Shown one piece after another: positions 12,790 to 25,100 of a stretch of 64,000 nucleotides of DNA. The DNA comes from Hyparrhenia diplandra (taxonomy: Eukaryota; Streptophyta; Magnoliopsida; Poales; Poaceae). Both the position numbers and the translations under genes were made by a program. The notes under the pieces were generated by a model. The model searched no databases and was not told the origin of the DNA. It saw only the letters and a list, made by a program, of their open reading frames with translations. The stretch spans positions 496,001 to 560,000 of the forward strand of contig JADLZK010001152.1 of the NCBI GenBank assembly GCA_015847255.1, given 5' to 3'. Positions within the stretch are counted from its first letter, which is position 1. Every line of letters starts with the position of its first letter.

Positions 12790-14580
12790 ATCTCAGTTGT
12801 ATTAACTGAAGGTATGGATCTACATGCCATAAGAAAAATTTTACAAATGGCTATGATTACAGAAACATGGGCTTTGTTAGTTCTGCACTGTGGTTCAGTG
12901 ACCCTCCAAAAGTTGTTTACAGAGGGAAAAAAATGTTTTTTAGTTTACCTACAGACCATTCGAGGTGACAGGAAAATACATGTTCCTGAGTTGGACATGT
13001 AGATATACGAACCTGTCTACATATCTGTAGATATTTTCACCAGGATGCCCCTTACAAAACATATTGCTATACGTACCTGCATTGTGCTCAAACACAGCGT
13101 GGTGATTGGTCCACCTGCTTGATCTGCTGAACCTTATGTTTAGATTTAGCATCGCTGGTTATAGACCACGTTTCCTTTGGATAAGTTTAAAACTCATCTT
13201 TGTTCGTTGATATTTCCTTTGATCAGTTCTGATGCTTCGTATATACTTTCTTTTTTGGTTACTAAAAAACCTCTAATTCTAGATGAAGGAAAACAATTGT
13301 TGTTGTGTCTCTACCTTTTCTATTCTTGGCCTAAAGCAGAATCAAACAAATGGTGGAGGGTTTCCCATCAGAAAAGTGAAAAATCTGTCGGATGAGAGTT
13401 GTGTCCTCTACATTAGGTGCATTTACATGTTGGTTCTAAAATTGCTTGGAAATTACTTCTGAAGATTTTAGATTGTTTTAGGTAAAGAATGCTTGAAAAG
13501 TATGTGTAGCTGTATTGTTGCTCAGGTTTCCATTTCTAATTGTCTTCTTGGTTTCCTGTGCTCCTGTTTCCTTAGGGGGCTTTTGCAAGGGGTGAGCTTC
13601 TGCTCAGCTGCTGTCATTGTTGCCTTAGGTATGTTTTTGTCACATTCCATGATATAAGCTGCCCTTTGCTAGACTGTCTAACATAAACTGGCCTTTGCTA
13701 CTATGTGCAAAACTGTGGAAAGAAGCCAAAACTTTAGTTTTACGGTCGTTGCTTAATTTTCCATGTTCGGTTTTCTATGTTCATGCACAACTGAGCATGC
13801 TCATTTGAATCAATTGTTCTTTCCAAACTTTAACTCACAATCCAGCACTTCAGTTTGAATGACAGACTGACGTGTATGTCTGTGCATCAAGTTTCGCTAC
13901 TAACTATACGATTTCTTGTCAAAGCACGCCGCGAGCTTCTTCTCTGCTGACTCCTACCATGGCCGTGGCAATGGAGGTGCCTCAGGATCATCTTCGTCAC
14001 GGTGAAGCTCTCACCCGGCGTTTGGCCGACCACCATGCGACCGTTCAGCTCATAGACCTGCTGTGTGTTTATGTAGTCTGCCGTGTGTTTATGTTGTCTT
14101 CCTCATTAGATCAATGTAGCTTCTGAAAGCTTATGTCATGCGAACCAGTGAGTTTATGTCATACAAAACAGTGTTTTGGTGCTATCCTGGTTGCTAGGTT
14201 GGAGGCAAAATGCAAGTTTATCTTGTGTTTTTTGTTCTTAGCCTCGACGCTATTTGTATCTGTTCTGTTGCAATTGTCTTCCATTTCTATATGCACAGTC
14301 CAATGGGGTGTAATGTATGTGCTACCTATTTGTCCTGTTGCATTTATTTCAGAAAAATTGCTGGTCTATCACATGTATAGATCGAGATGAGTCAAACCTC
14401 TTAATGCTGTGATGGGAAAATATTCAGATATTGCCTTTTAGGTGATGAACAAATAACTATCATTCTCATACGTGGAAAAAGGGGAAAAATAGCATATGTT
14501 TTTAGGTCTGTTTTGTTTCAGTGATCGTAGACAGAGCCAGCCAATTGTCAGTATTATCGTTTTATTTCCCCTCTATAATC
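12790..14580. other. putative Helitron interior without a recognised gene
   Basis: The sequence is AT-rich with scattered short frames. A small GC-richer segment at 13925-14045 is open in two frames (one begins with ATG at 13960) but matches nothing I know. The position immediately inside the Helitron terminus at 14620 suggests it is element interior, possibly with captured exons. Confidence 0.35.
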
Positions 14581-14590
14581 GCGGCCATTG

Positions 14591-14620
14591 CCTCGCGCAT
14601 GGGCGCGCACAAATCACTAG
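14591..14620 (+). mobile_element. Helitron-type 3' terminus (plus orientation)
   Basis: A small hairpin (cgcgc-atgg-gcgcg, 14594-14607) precedes acaaatca and then CTAG at 14617-14620, followed by T at 14621. This is the expected Helitron 3' arrangement on the plus strand, with the element body to the left. It differs in sequence from the terminus at 11440, so the two are not the ends of one ordinary element. Confidence 0.6.
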
Positions 14621-15500
14621 TAACTAGAAGTTCATGTATACTCCTTGGTACCATGAAAAAATGCAGATTACATTAACTTTCACATGCTCCATAGGCAACT
14701 AAATAATAATCAGAATGAAAGCAGTCTACAGGAATTATGTAACCACAAGCTTAAGTGTTGTATCAAATATCTTTGACAAGGTAAAGAGCCAAATCTGTGT
14801 GAACTAACCAAGCAATTACCCAAATGGAATTGAAGTGGTACATCAAACATAAAGTTTTGACAAGATCTTGACTCTAATTATTATTTTTTTGTGCAGATAT
14901 TAAGCCAACGTAAGCTGACTTACTCTGCTCACACATGATGATTCCAAAAGTCGTTGGTCATATATAATAAAACATTGTGGCCTTATCACATAAACCAGTG
15001 AGAGCATAAACCAGCTAAGAGACATAAAACCATGTTTAATGCTGCAATAGATTCCCTCCCACTACAAGTTCAGTTTCCTGCAAATCATATGGCTAGCATA
15101 CGCAAAATCAGTTGCCGCTTACTGTAACCCATGCACAGCAAGAGTCACTAAACTACAGGCGAGCACCATCACTATTGGTACACTATTTGTTTATTAAATC
15201 GTTTTCCAGCCTTCAACAGCTTATATGGCATTTCACCGAACACTCCTAGTGCAGACTGAGAGTACACTCCAAATGCATGAAAAATCAACAGAGAGAGCAT
15301 AATGTTTATATGATCTGTAGTTCTCTATTTGCCATGCAGTTTGGAAAAAACATCACTTACAAGCTAGTCACTTGCATACCAATCAATCACAATTCAAAGC
15401 AAGAAACAGTGGTTACACAATCTTGGTTACACAATCTTACAGGCTAGTTCTCCAAAGAACGATCAGCAATCTTACACAATTTAGTTCTGCACTCATTATC
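14621..15500. other. AT-rich stretch without a supported gene
   Basis: No long frame and no recognisable family. A short direct repeat, ggttacacaatctt, occurs twice at about 15410-15440. The stretch could be intron or 3' flank for the possible minus-strand exon at 15505-15556. Confidence 0.35.
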
Positions 15501-15504
15501 TTAC

Positions 15505-15556
15505 CTCTTGGTGGGCTGGTTGGCTTCCGATTCGTTCGCTTCTTCCCAGGAGCCAT
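15505..15556 (-). other. possible first coding exon (minus strand), unidentified
   Basis: Minus strand: an ATG at 15556 opens a basic N-terminus (MAPGKKRTNRKPTSPPR) that runs directly into a good donor, gtaagata, at about 15504. The upstream DNA (15570-15980 on the plus strand) is strongly GC-rich, as at many grass gene 5' ends. No downstream exons were recognised, so this may be a captured first exon. Confidence 0.3.
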
Positions 15557-15569
15557 CTCAGACCTTGCT

Positions 15570-16010
15570 AACGGCCTAGTTCGGGGACGGATCGGACCAG
15601 CGTCGTGCCGGGGACTCCTGCAACCGAGGGGAGCGGTCCGCAGCTGATGGGGGTGTGGACACTGTGGAGCGGCGTCGGAGTGGGCCAGAGGGGCGAGCGG
15701 ATGCCGGAGAGAGGGCCGAAGTCAGAGGCAGGGCCGGCGGAGGCAGGGCAGCGGGCTTCTGTGGGAGGGAGGGAGTGGCGGCGCTTCTTGTGGGAGGCAG
15801 GTTGGCAGGCTTCTGTGGGAGAGAGGAAGTGGCGGCGGTCTGGGAGGGGTCAAGGAGGGAGTGGTGGCGGCTTAGGAAGGAGTAGCAGCGGCATGGGAGG
15901 AGCAAGTGGCGGCGGCGGCCTTGGAGGGTGGAGGGTGTGAGGGAGGGGAGTGGCGGCGGCCTGGGAGGGGGTCACATGAAGCACCTTTCGTGACCGGTGA
16001 ACGAGAGTGA
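15570..16010. other. GC-rich, GA-rich island with imperfect repeats
   Basis: This purine-rich stretch has repeated ggcttctgtgggag units (about 15747 and 15806) and gtggcggc units. Open frames occur on both strands but are explained by composition. It may be a promoter/5' leader for the minus-strand exon-like segment just downstream. Confidence 0.4.
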
Positions 16011-16079
16011 ACAGGCTAGGCTAGGACCCACGCTTGCATGCGAGAGAGAGAGAGAGGCGCTGCACGTTTTAGATGGATG

Positions 16080-16313
16080 AAGTTTGGAAAAAATGTCGCA
16101 TCGGACACTGTAGAAGTGTTTCGTTTGTTTATGGTAAATATTATCCTACCATACGACGTAACTAGACTCAAAAGAATCGTCTCGTCGTGTACATCAAAAC
16201 TATGTAATTAGTTTTTATTTACCTACATTTAGTCTTCATGCGACGGGAAAAGATTTGATGTGATAGGTGAATAGTGAGTTTTGGAGAGAGAGTTGGAGGA
16301 ACTAAACAGGGCC
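16080..16313. mobile_element. Tourist (PIF/Harbinger) MITE-like element lacking its left end
   Basis: The right end reads ggaactaaacagggccc, the complement of the GGGCCCTGTTTAGTTCC end common to grass Tourist-like MITEs. The interior (gacactgtagaagtg, taactagactcaaaagaatcgtctcg, aattagtttttattt) matches the layout of that family. The matching left terminus is absent near 16080, so it appears truncated. Confidence 0.6.
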
Positions 16314-17170
16314 CTTGTCCTTCTCGCGTGAGACGGTGAGAGAGCAGCTGCAGACTGCAGTTGCATGTGCTTTGAGAGAGGGATGCAGGATAAAAAAGAG
16401 AGAGAGGGATGCGTTGCTGCTCCTTTGCCACCATAAGAGGAGAGAGAGCCAACGTGTGGGACCCGCTGTTGCTGCGTTTTTGACCATGGATTCCTGTCCG
16501 CTTCGCTCGTGGGGCCATGTGTGGGAACACGTCCAACCGCGTGAGAAGGCACACGCTGTGGCCTGTGGACCCCGTGCGTCAGCTGCAGTGGGTGGAAGCC
16601 TCGTTCGTCGATCAGAGAAGAAATTGCCCAGTACTATGTTCCTGTGTCGACCGTTTAGACAGAGTAAGCTGTGGGGGGCGCGTGTCAGGCTAGGAGAGAA
16701 GGTCCCTGTGATCGTTGCATCGTGGGAGGGCTGTTGGCCGGCTGGGCTGGTAAAGCCAGCACCTCCCCTTCCCTTTTTCTCTCGCTCACCCATGGAAGAA
16801 CTATTCAAAACTCATGAAGATGCATTTTATTTTCTAAAAAACATGGAAAATACATTTTTAATTAAACAATGTAATTTTAAATCATGCAAGAACTATTCAA
16901 AACTCAAGTTTCAAATTTTTCATAAATAGACATCATCATAGGAAGGCTACATAAAAGTTTCAGAAATTTTGAAACTAAAAATAATTTTCTATGAGTTTAC
17001 AAAGAATCAACACATTCATTTATTTTCGAAAAAGAAGAAAAATAGCTTCTCTCTTTCTCACTTACAAGGCGGGCCCCTGCGTCCAGGCACAGTGCGCCTC
17101 TGGCTGGCCCGTCGCGCCGATCCACGCCGGCTTTCACCGCCATGGGAGAGCCAACCTCGCCCGATTTAAT
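16314..17170. other. no supported gene; one member of a dispersed repeat
   Basis: Open frames here (up to 204 codons) overlap one another on both strands and have no recognisable domain. The segment 16560-16690 resembles 17690-17840 (shared …tggaccccrtgcgtca…, …tgtcgaccgtt…, …gcgtgtcag…), so this is old repetitive DNA. Confidence 0.4.
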
Positions 17171-17689
17171 TATGATTTGATATGAAATTTTATCATTTTA
17201 GGCGTATATTGACAGTCACAAAACATAGATAAATAACCGTACTATAAAGAGGTGAAATCTTTAACTGAAATGGTTATCTAGTATCACTAAGTGTGAGTCT
17301 TATTTGCATATAATTAATGCTTAGTGACGTGGTGAGAATGCATGAGATAATTCGGAAAAAATATTTGTAAAAATCTAATTCAAGTGTACAATTTTTTTTT
17401 GAATATATTTGTGGAGTTAGCACTGAGCACCACACTTGAGAGAAGGGAATGCGTGCTGATGCTATTCTTGGCGCCATGCTGAGTGTTGTTGTCCACCCAT
17501 TGACCACAGCATTTGACTTCGTAGCCAGGATGTCTGCGGGCCCAACTGTCATTGTGCTTGGGCAAATAAGAAAGGGTCGAGGCGTGATGGATGGCAGTGC
17601 ATGCACTCTGCATGTTGCCTGCTCTCCATTTTTTTTTTTTTTTTGAGAGGTACGTCTCTCCCTCTGCCGCTGTCGCTGGCTCATTGGTT

Positions 17690-17840
17690 GGCTGCCCCGT
17701 GGACCCCATGCGTCACCCATGGTGGGTGGAGGCCTGGTTGGTTCTTCGGCGAGAAGAAAAGGCGCCGCTCGCCCAGGCCAGGCCATTTCCTGTGCCGACC
17801 GTTCGGGTAGAGTGGAGCTGTCGGGTTCGCGTGTCAGTTT
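17690..17840. repeat. second member of a diverged dispersed repeat
   Basis: The order of short matches (ggaccccatgcgtca, tgtgccgaccgttcgg, gcgtgtcag) parallels 16560-16690 in the same orientation. About 130 bp is shared, with many differences. A 16-bp T-run with gagaggtac at about 17630-17650 sits just upstream, but no flanking duplication was found. Confidence 0.45.
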
Positions 17841-19700
17841 CTTGGACTTGTAGCAGTTGCCGTAGCTGCTCATTATTGCCATGCAGTATGCCTTTTTAAT
17901 AGTACTCCTACATGAATATTTCAGCTTTATTTTCCTAATGCACAGTATATTGCCTCCAGCCTTAATATTCTAGTAGACTTATGTTACAGTATCTTGTCAC
18001 AAAACAATATATGCATCAACAAAAAAGAATTCGTTTCTATATTCAACTAATACAAACACTTGTTGTTGTTAACTGATTTTTATTTACTTTCCCCACATTC
18101 TTCATCCGGTTTACTATTCTTTATAAGTATATTTGCGTGCTAACGCAAACGGTGGTGTTTAGAAAAAATCACAACTATAGTAAATCATAAAATAAAAAAA
18201 ATGAAGCCTGAGCCGCTAACAACAAAGCTCTTTGTTTTCTTTGAGAAGACAAAGCCAACAACAGCTCTCAGATGACCTTTGCCAGTGCCAATACAGCTTC
18301 TTGTTTCGGCATCCTATAACCTCATCACTGTACAAAATGTCAATCTCAAAAATAGCTTCTTTATTTGTTTACTTTTGTTAATGATTAAGTGCATCATTTG
18401 TTTTCATTTATTTCACTATTATATTTTTTTTTATCAGCATACATGAGTTTCTTTTATGGCTTATGCAAATCTAGATTCTATAAGGCGATAACTTATCGAG
18501 AATAGATCACGTTAACAAGTACTGAGAGGTCACGTTAACAAGTACTACTCTAGCAAAGATACTTTGGCATTTTTGCAAAATGGTTATATATAATTGAAAT
18601 CAAGAAGTAGAATAAAAGGTGTTGTAGGAACAATAATTATAAAAAAATAATTGGTGAAATAAATGAAAACAATAATGATGTACTTACTTAATCGTTCAAA
18701 AAAGTAAATAAAATAAAGATTAGCAAAAATAATGAAGGTGAAAACAAGTAAAAAAATAGTTAAGAGGTGTAACCGTGTAAACCTAGGGGGAATGTACTTA
18801 ATCATTTAGTGTTTCGTTTGACAAAGTTTGACCAAGTCAAATATTGATTTAAAAAAAACAACACCTTCGCACTAGTATTTAAAACTCTAAATGGTTTTGA
18901 ATAGAAAAGTCATGAACACCAAGTTGGTTAAACTCATCAATACCTACATTTGTTATATAGGTCAACTTTCATTTTTGATAAAGCCTGAACGAGTCAAAAT
19001 TTGGATTTTTAAATCTTGACAGCTCCAACCATCACGACGCCGCTTTCCATCCCTCGATGAGAGTCTGTGCCACTATTGCCTGCTGCCCAAGACCGCTGAG
19101 GCCAGTGGAATCTTGCTTCGAAAAGTGAGCTAACAGATAGGGCCACGCCACCTTTAGCCTGCTGGCTGTTCGATCTGGTGAAGTTACAATGTCAATCGTT
19201 GGATTGCGGATAGGTCTTAATAGGAATCCTGCTTCCAAAAAGCTGGATAAGGGATAGGGCTATGTTGCCTATTAGTCCGCTGGCCGATCCGACGAACTTG
19301 CGATGCCAACCGCACAGTGGCAGCACAACCCCAGCCACCAGCGAGGCGGCGCAGTGAATGTGTGGATTGATATCTCAAAAACAATTTGTATCTTCCTTTT
19401 AAATTATGACTTAAAAGTAAGTAGTTCTATACATGCCTTGTAATTTTTATTTCAGATTTAAAAGCGCAGTTGCAGCGCGCCACGTGGCCTGAGGACCGGG
19501 CGAACCGTGCGCGCATTCCTCCTCGTGAATTTGAAATTCCTACGCGCGGAAGGGAGCGGGGGCCGTCAGGCCACGTGGCCGGCTGCGGCTGGGTGGGTGC
19601 TGTCTCCGTTTCCCCTCCCCTGCTTGGGTGGACGGCGGGGCCACCCTGGCCTGCTTGTCAGCGGCCGCTCAAAAATTGCAGACCTACGCACAAACAAAAA
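17841..19700. other. AT-rich intergenic DNA, then GC-rich patch, no supported gene
   Basis: 17.9-19.0 kb is very AT-rich with no long frame. 19.0-19.7 kb turns GC-rich, with repeated gctggataagggatag-type phrases and a ccacgtggcc palindromic G-box core at 19480 and 19571. Open frames in the GC-rich patch look compositional. Confidence 0.35.
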
Positions 19701-19714
19701 AACAATCACGACAG

Positions 19715-19790
19715 GAGAGGGCGAGGAATCGAACCTGCAACCTGAAGCAATCGGAAAGCAAGACCCAGACCACTGAGCTAATACAACATT
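19715..19790 (-). repeat. tRNA-related sequence (SINE-like), not an intact tRNA
   Basis: Minus strand: an A-box-like TAGCTCAGTGGT (plus 19769-19780) and a perfect B box GGTTCGATTCC (plus 19725-19735) are correctly ordered about 35 bp apart. The T-stem pairs poorly and no acceptor stem was seen, so this looks like a tRNA-derived SINE head or decayed tRNA with pol III promoter boxes. Confidence 0.4.
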
Positions 19791-19839
19791 TGTGGTGTTT
19801 ATTTACAGCTTAGCATATTAATATAATTGAACGCGCGGA

Positions 19840-20345
19840 GGTAAAAAGATGACCCAGATCTCTGCTCGCCATCTTTACGGATTGAGTCGGGTCGCACTCG
19901 CAGTCGACGGCCGCTCACCCAAATCGGCAAAGCCCGACGCCGGCTCCTTGCGCAGTCGCACTCGCGGCGTGCGGCAGCTGCGTCTTCCGGGGGCGCTGCG
20001 TTGCGCTGCTGTGGCTCCCTATCGGCGTCTCCCATCTCCCTCCCGGCGTCCTCTCGGTCCCGGTCCGGCGGATCTGGCCTGCAGTAGCACAGCGGCGGCT
20101 CCGGCCTGTGGTGTCACGGCGGTGGCTCCCTGCTCTCGTTCGCCAACTCCCTCCGGGCCTCTCTCCCATCTCCCTCTCGTCGGCCTCCACGGTCCAGGTA
20201 CGGTGGTCCGCCACTCCGGTGCTCGGTGCCGCTGCCGCCTGCGTCCTGTACACGAGAGACCTCTGCCGCGAGCCGGGAGCAGCGATCTGGGAGGAGGCAG
20301 GCAAGGACTAGCGGCACTGCAACAGCAAGTTTGCCTGACTGCACG
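19840..20345 (+). other. GC-rich leader-like exon region upstream of the TNP2-type gene
   Basis: A GC-rich block starts after an A/T-rich flank and ends at a donor-like aaag|gtgagc at 20352. CACTA transposase genes often have non-coding or short 5' exons, so this may be the leader of the downstream transposase transcript. The long open frames on both strands look compositional. Confidence 0.3.
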
Positions 20346-20575
20346 CTGAAAGGTGAGCAACTGTGTGTGGTCGGAAATTCTGAATTCTGATGTGAGCAAC
20401 TCCCTTTATCTAATCTGAAACTGTGAATTTGCATATTACGATGTGCCATTTTCTGTGTATCTATTGTTCATGGTTAGTCACTTCGAGCAAAAAAAAAAAA
20501 TAGATACCGAGAAGAGAAGGGATAGATATTACTACAATGCAATCCGCACATAGTAGCCTTTACAGGTTTTACATG
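20313..20575 (+). repeat. 260-bp direct repeat, copy 1
   Basis: From cactgcaacagcaag to acatagtagcct this block recurs at 21821-22065 in the same orientation with moderate divergence and an expanded A-run (20489-20500). Both copies include an identically placed donor-like ggtgagc, so a 5' exon end and its intron start are duplicated. Confidence 0.8.
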
Positions 20576-21820
20576 TGAATTGAATACAAACAAAAATGTT
20601 TTATGACACCTAGAGCTATATGACTATGCAGTATGAACTGCATCCTTCATCTTTGTATCAGATAGGTTGCCTTCCCCTGTCAGATCTTGCACCTCCAGTT
20701 TCTATTACACTTGATTCTGGAATGAAAATTTTACATCTCCCCAGCAGCTATTCATTTTCTAGTGTCTTGTTTAGATTCAACTACTAGAAGCTGCACTCCC
20801 ACAGTCCCGTGCCGGTTTGCTTATATATGCAATAGTCAATGAACATATAGTCAAATGTAGAGAAGAGAAACCATTGATTTTTTGACATAGGCCTTTTTTG
20901 CATATAGAGAAGTCGCTTAATAAGGACAATCGAAGCTGTCCTTTTTCTTCGCCCCTGGACCCAGCTCAATTCTACTAGATTGAAGGTTAGTAGCATATAT
21001 ACTTTTTTGCTACATGCTTGATCCTTTAATTTTTTAGTGACAATAGCATGTATGAATGTCATTCTTAACAATACGAATTAGCATGTCATCTTAGTTCAGA
21101 GAGACGTATCATGTCTTTGCTTGACTGAATATGCTCATTGTTTCACCTTTTTATCCCTTTTTTAGCAGTACTTTTTGGAAATAATAGATGATCTTGCTGT
21201 ACAAGCATTAGGCCGGTGAAGTAGCTAGAAAACTCATTTAGCAGTACACTGGGATGGGGCAGCGAGCTAGAAAACTCATTATCGATCGCTTTAGTGAAGT
21301 AGCTTAGCTAGCTCATCACTGCCGAAAGGATCAGCGATCACATGGCTGCAAGCTCAAGGCGGTCCACAAGAAGCATTAGGCCAAACTTGCTTTTGATGTC
21401 AGAGTTTCATTCTGCAAGCTACCTAGTCATCTTTCTTTCTTTTTTTCTCTATAGCTTTCTTTGAAGTTCTTCTATATGTTAGGAATAATTTGAATCTTCA
21501 CAAGTTTTATTGTGCAAAATGGATTCGATTCCATATTGTTCAAGAAGAAAAATAAATAACAGTACCATATCTTGTGTGTGATCAGTTTTTGTTTTCTACA
21601 TCCATAACGGTTAGAACAGTAGCCTACACTGAATATCTGTAGGACAACTGACATTTTTTTGCTTGATCAGTAGAAAAGATAATGACAACAACTGGCTTTT
21701 GTAGGTGTCAGGCAATCAAGGTTATGATCAGCAGAGGAAGATAAGCAGTAAAGGGGATCCAAAACTGAATTGTTGTTGCTAAGCAGTAGGAAAATGGAAT
21801 CAGCTCCTCTTTTTTTTTGA
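20576..21820. other. AT-rich spacer between direct repeats
   Basis: No gene. The sequence has the composition of intron or transposon interior and is bounded by the two copies of the 260-bp repeat. Confidence 0.4.
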
Positions 21821-22065
21821 CACTACAACAGCAAGGCCGCCTAACTGCACGGCTGCAAGGTGAGCCGGAAACTCTTAAGTCTGATGTGAGCAACTCACTT
21901 TATCTGTAATCTGAAACTGAATTTTCATATTACGATGTGCCATCTTTTGTGTATCTATAGTTCATGGTTTGTCACTTCTTGAGCAAAAATTAGATACTGA
22001 GAAGAGAAGGCATAAATATTACTACAATGCAATCCACACATAGTAGCCTGTATAGATTTGACATG
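21821..22065 (+). repeat. 260-bp direct repeat, copy 2
   Basis: This is the partner of 20313-20575, lying about 100 bp upstream of the transposase start. It shares ctgatgtgagcaactc, tattacgatgtgccat and attactacaatgcaatcc with copy 1. An upstream T9 run (21811-21819) differs from copy 1. Confidence 0.8.
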
Positions 22066-22166
22066 ATTCCTACTGTGTACAGATTTTCTACAAATATGTT
22101 AGATAACTTTGGTCAATTATTGTATGTAAAGTATTTTGAATCAATGTATCTCATGATTTGGTGCAG

Positions 22167-25100
22167 ATGGACAGATCTTGGATCAATAGTAAGAGGTTTA
22201 GCAAGGAATATGTGGCTGGGGTGAATGCGTTCATGACATTTGTTTCACATAGATTTAATGATGATGAAGAGATTTTATGTCCATGTCGGCAGTGTTTGAA
22301 TCAAGTTCACAAACACCAAGGACAAGTCCAGGATGATTTATATATTAATGGAATGGCTAGCACCTACACTAGGTGGATACATCATGGAGAACCATTGGAG
22401 GCACTGTATGAAAATGAGGGCCATGCTGATGAACAAACTTGTATCAATGAGGATATTGGCATGAATATGGATGAAGAAGATGGCCCTGATGATGGTATTT
22501 ATGATATGGTGCACGAGTTGTATAGAGCTGAAGACGAAGGTCCAAGAAAAAAGTCTATGTTTGAAATTATATTGCAAGAGATGAAGCAGCAACTCCACCC
22601 TGGTGGTCAAAGTACAAGGTTTTCTTTTGTGGTGAAGTTACTTCATATCAAGTCATTTTACCGAATTTCAAATGTTGCATTCACAGCAATGTTGAAGTTG
22701 TTATCATCAGAATTCCCGAATTGCTCTATTCCTGCAACATACGAGGAAGCAAAGAGGCTTATTCGTGCATTGGGGTTAGGATATGATTCAATCCATGTGT
22801 GCCCGAATAACTGTGTTTTGTTTCGGAAGGAGTTAGCAGAAAAAGATGTTTGTCCAGTTTGTGATGCATCAAGATGGAAAGACAGTGATGGAAGAAAGAA
22901 GGTTCCTGCAAAGGTACTGCGGCATTTTCCGTTGATTCCTAGGTTGAAGAGAATCTTTTCTTCCAAGAAAATGTCAGAGGAGGCACAATGGCACAAATTG
23001 AAGAGGAAACAAGTGGAGAATGAGCTTAGCCATCCAGCAGATGGCGAGGCATGGAAAGACTTTGATAGAAATTATGGGTGGTTTGCACAAGATGCAAGGA
23101 ACATCAGACTTGGACTTGCTACTGATGGTTTCAACCCATTTGGCAAAATGAGCTCCTCGTACAGCATGTGGCCAGTGTTTCTTATCCCATACAACTTCCC
23201 TCCCTGGGAATGTGTGGAGCAGTCCAACTTCATCATGGGCCTTCTGATTCCTGGTCGAGAATGCCCAGGGAAGGATATTGATGTCTTCTTGGAACCACTT
23301 ATTGAGGAGTTGCTAGAGCTTTGGAAAGGTGTCTCAACTTTGGATGCACTTACTGGGAAGAAGTTTGATCTACATGCTGCTGTAATATAGTGCATTCATG
23401 ATTATCCCGCTTTGAGCACATTGTCAGGTAGAGTCACAAGAGGTTATTATGCTTGTGTGTATTGTGACAAAAATCCTTGTTCCAAGAGGATAAGGAATAA
23501 GATATGTTATATTGACAATCGACGTTTCCTTGATAGCGGCCATGAATGGAGGAGGAGCAAGGTGTTTAATGGTAAAGTGGAAACCCGTGAGAAGCCAGAG
23601 AAATTTACTATGGATGAGCTGATGCAGCAACTAGAGAGGGTGAAGGATGTTAGACCAGGAAAGCATCCGAATACCAAAAAGAGAAAAAGGGGCGGAGAAG
23701 GCCATTGTTGGAAGCGAAGGTCATGTTTGTGGGATTTGCCATATTGGTCAAGTTTGAAGCTGCGACATAATCTTGATGTGATGCACATTGAGAAAAATAT
23801 ATGTGAGTACATCCTTGGTACGTTTCTGGGCATTGCTGGGAAGTCAAAGGACAATTTGAATTCTAGGCTTGATTTGGAGGACATGGGCATTAGAAAGCAT
23901 TTACACTTGATCCGGGATGGAAATAGAGATATTGTTCCTCATGCACCCTACACGATGACTAAAACCCAAAAGGAGGCATTTTGTGAGTTTTTAAGAAGTG
24001 TAAAATTTCCAGATGGATACGCTTCTAACTTAGCAACATGTGTTACTGCTGATGGCTGCAGCCTCCAAGGACTAAAAACTCATGATTGTCACATTCTTCT
24101 TCAAAGGATTATACCTGCTGCTGTCCGAGGAATCATGCACAAGGACATATACGAAGCACTTGCTGAATTGGGCAATTTTTTCCAGCAACTTTGTGCAAAA
24201 ACTTTGAAGTTAGATGTTTTGGAAAGACTGAAAGCAGACATCCCAATCATTCTATGCAAGCTTGAGAAAATATTCCCTCCTTCTTTCTTTGATGTGATGC
24301 TACACCTCGCTGTCCATTTACCTGAAGAGGCAATTCTTAGAGGTCCAGTACAATATGGCTGGATGTACCCAGTTGAAAGAAGGTTGTTGACATTGAAACG
24401 GTTTGTGAGGAACAAGGCAAGGCCTGAAGGGTCTATTGCAGAAGCATATGTCGCTGCTGAGTGCTTAGCTATTTGCTCAAGGTACTTTGGTGATGATGTT
24501 GAAACACGACACAATCAGGAGGGCAGGAACAGAGAACGTGTTGATAAGAGAAAAGGTGGCATTTCAGTTTTCAACCATGGAGTTGAGGTTCTTGGAGCAC
24601 CAACGGTTAAATATCTTAAACGTGATTATGAAAAAATGGTTTGGTTTGTACTAAATAACTGTGAGGAGGTGGAGCCATATATTAAGTATGTCATCCCATT
24701 TACAATTTTAGTTGTTTTATATAACTAGATTATTAGTTTGTACCTAATATTTGAAATCACTATCATTTACAGGATATACAAGAGAAAACTGAAGGGACGA
24801 AGGATGTCATGATGTTGAAAAAACTCTTGAAAAGCATTTTTCTTCATGGTTCAAGAAGCATGTGAGTTTGCTGTCCATTTATTTGATTAATATCAATTTT
24901 TTTTGGTTTTAGGCAAGTTGATTTACTTATTTTCTTGGCAGATTGCAAGGCGTTGTTATGTGGATAAAGAAGACATAAAGGATGAGTTATTGGCATTGTC
25001 ATGTGAGCCAAATTTGCGGGTTCGTACTTTTTCAGCATGTCTTGTTAATGGTGTGCGATTCCATACTATAGACCGTGAGAAAAATAGAAGAACGCAAAAC

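Noticed and set aside
16302..16929. 168- and 204-codon frames on opposite strands
   Set aside because: Mutually overlapping and partly inside a MITE remnant and a dispersed repeat; no domain or promoter context.
17625..17660. Poly(T) insertion like those at 26.8 and 40.6 kb
   Set aside because: No direct repeat of useful length flanks the T-run.
19715..19790. Functional tRNA gene on the minus strand
   Set aside because: A and B boxes are good but the acceptor stem and T-stem do not pair, so I kept it only as tRNA-related.
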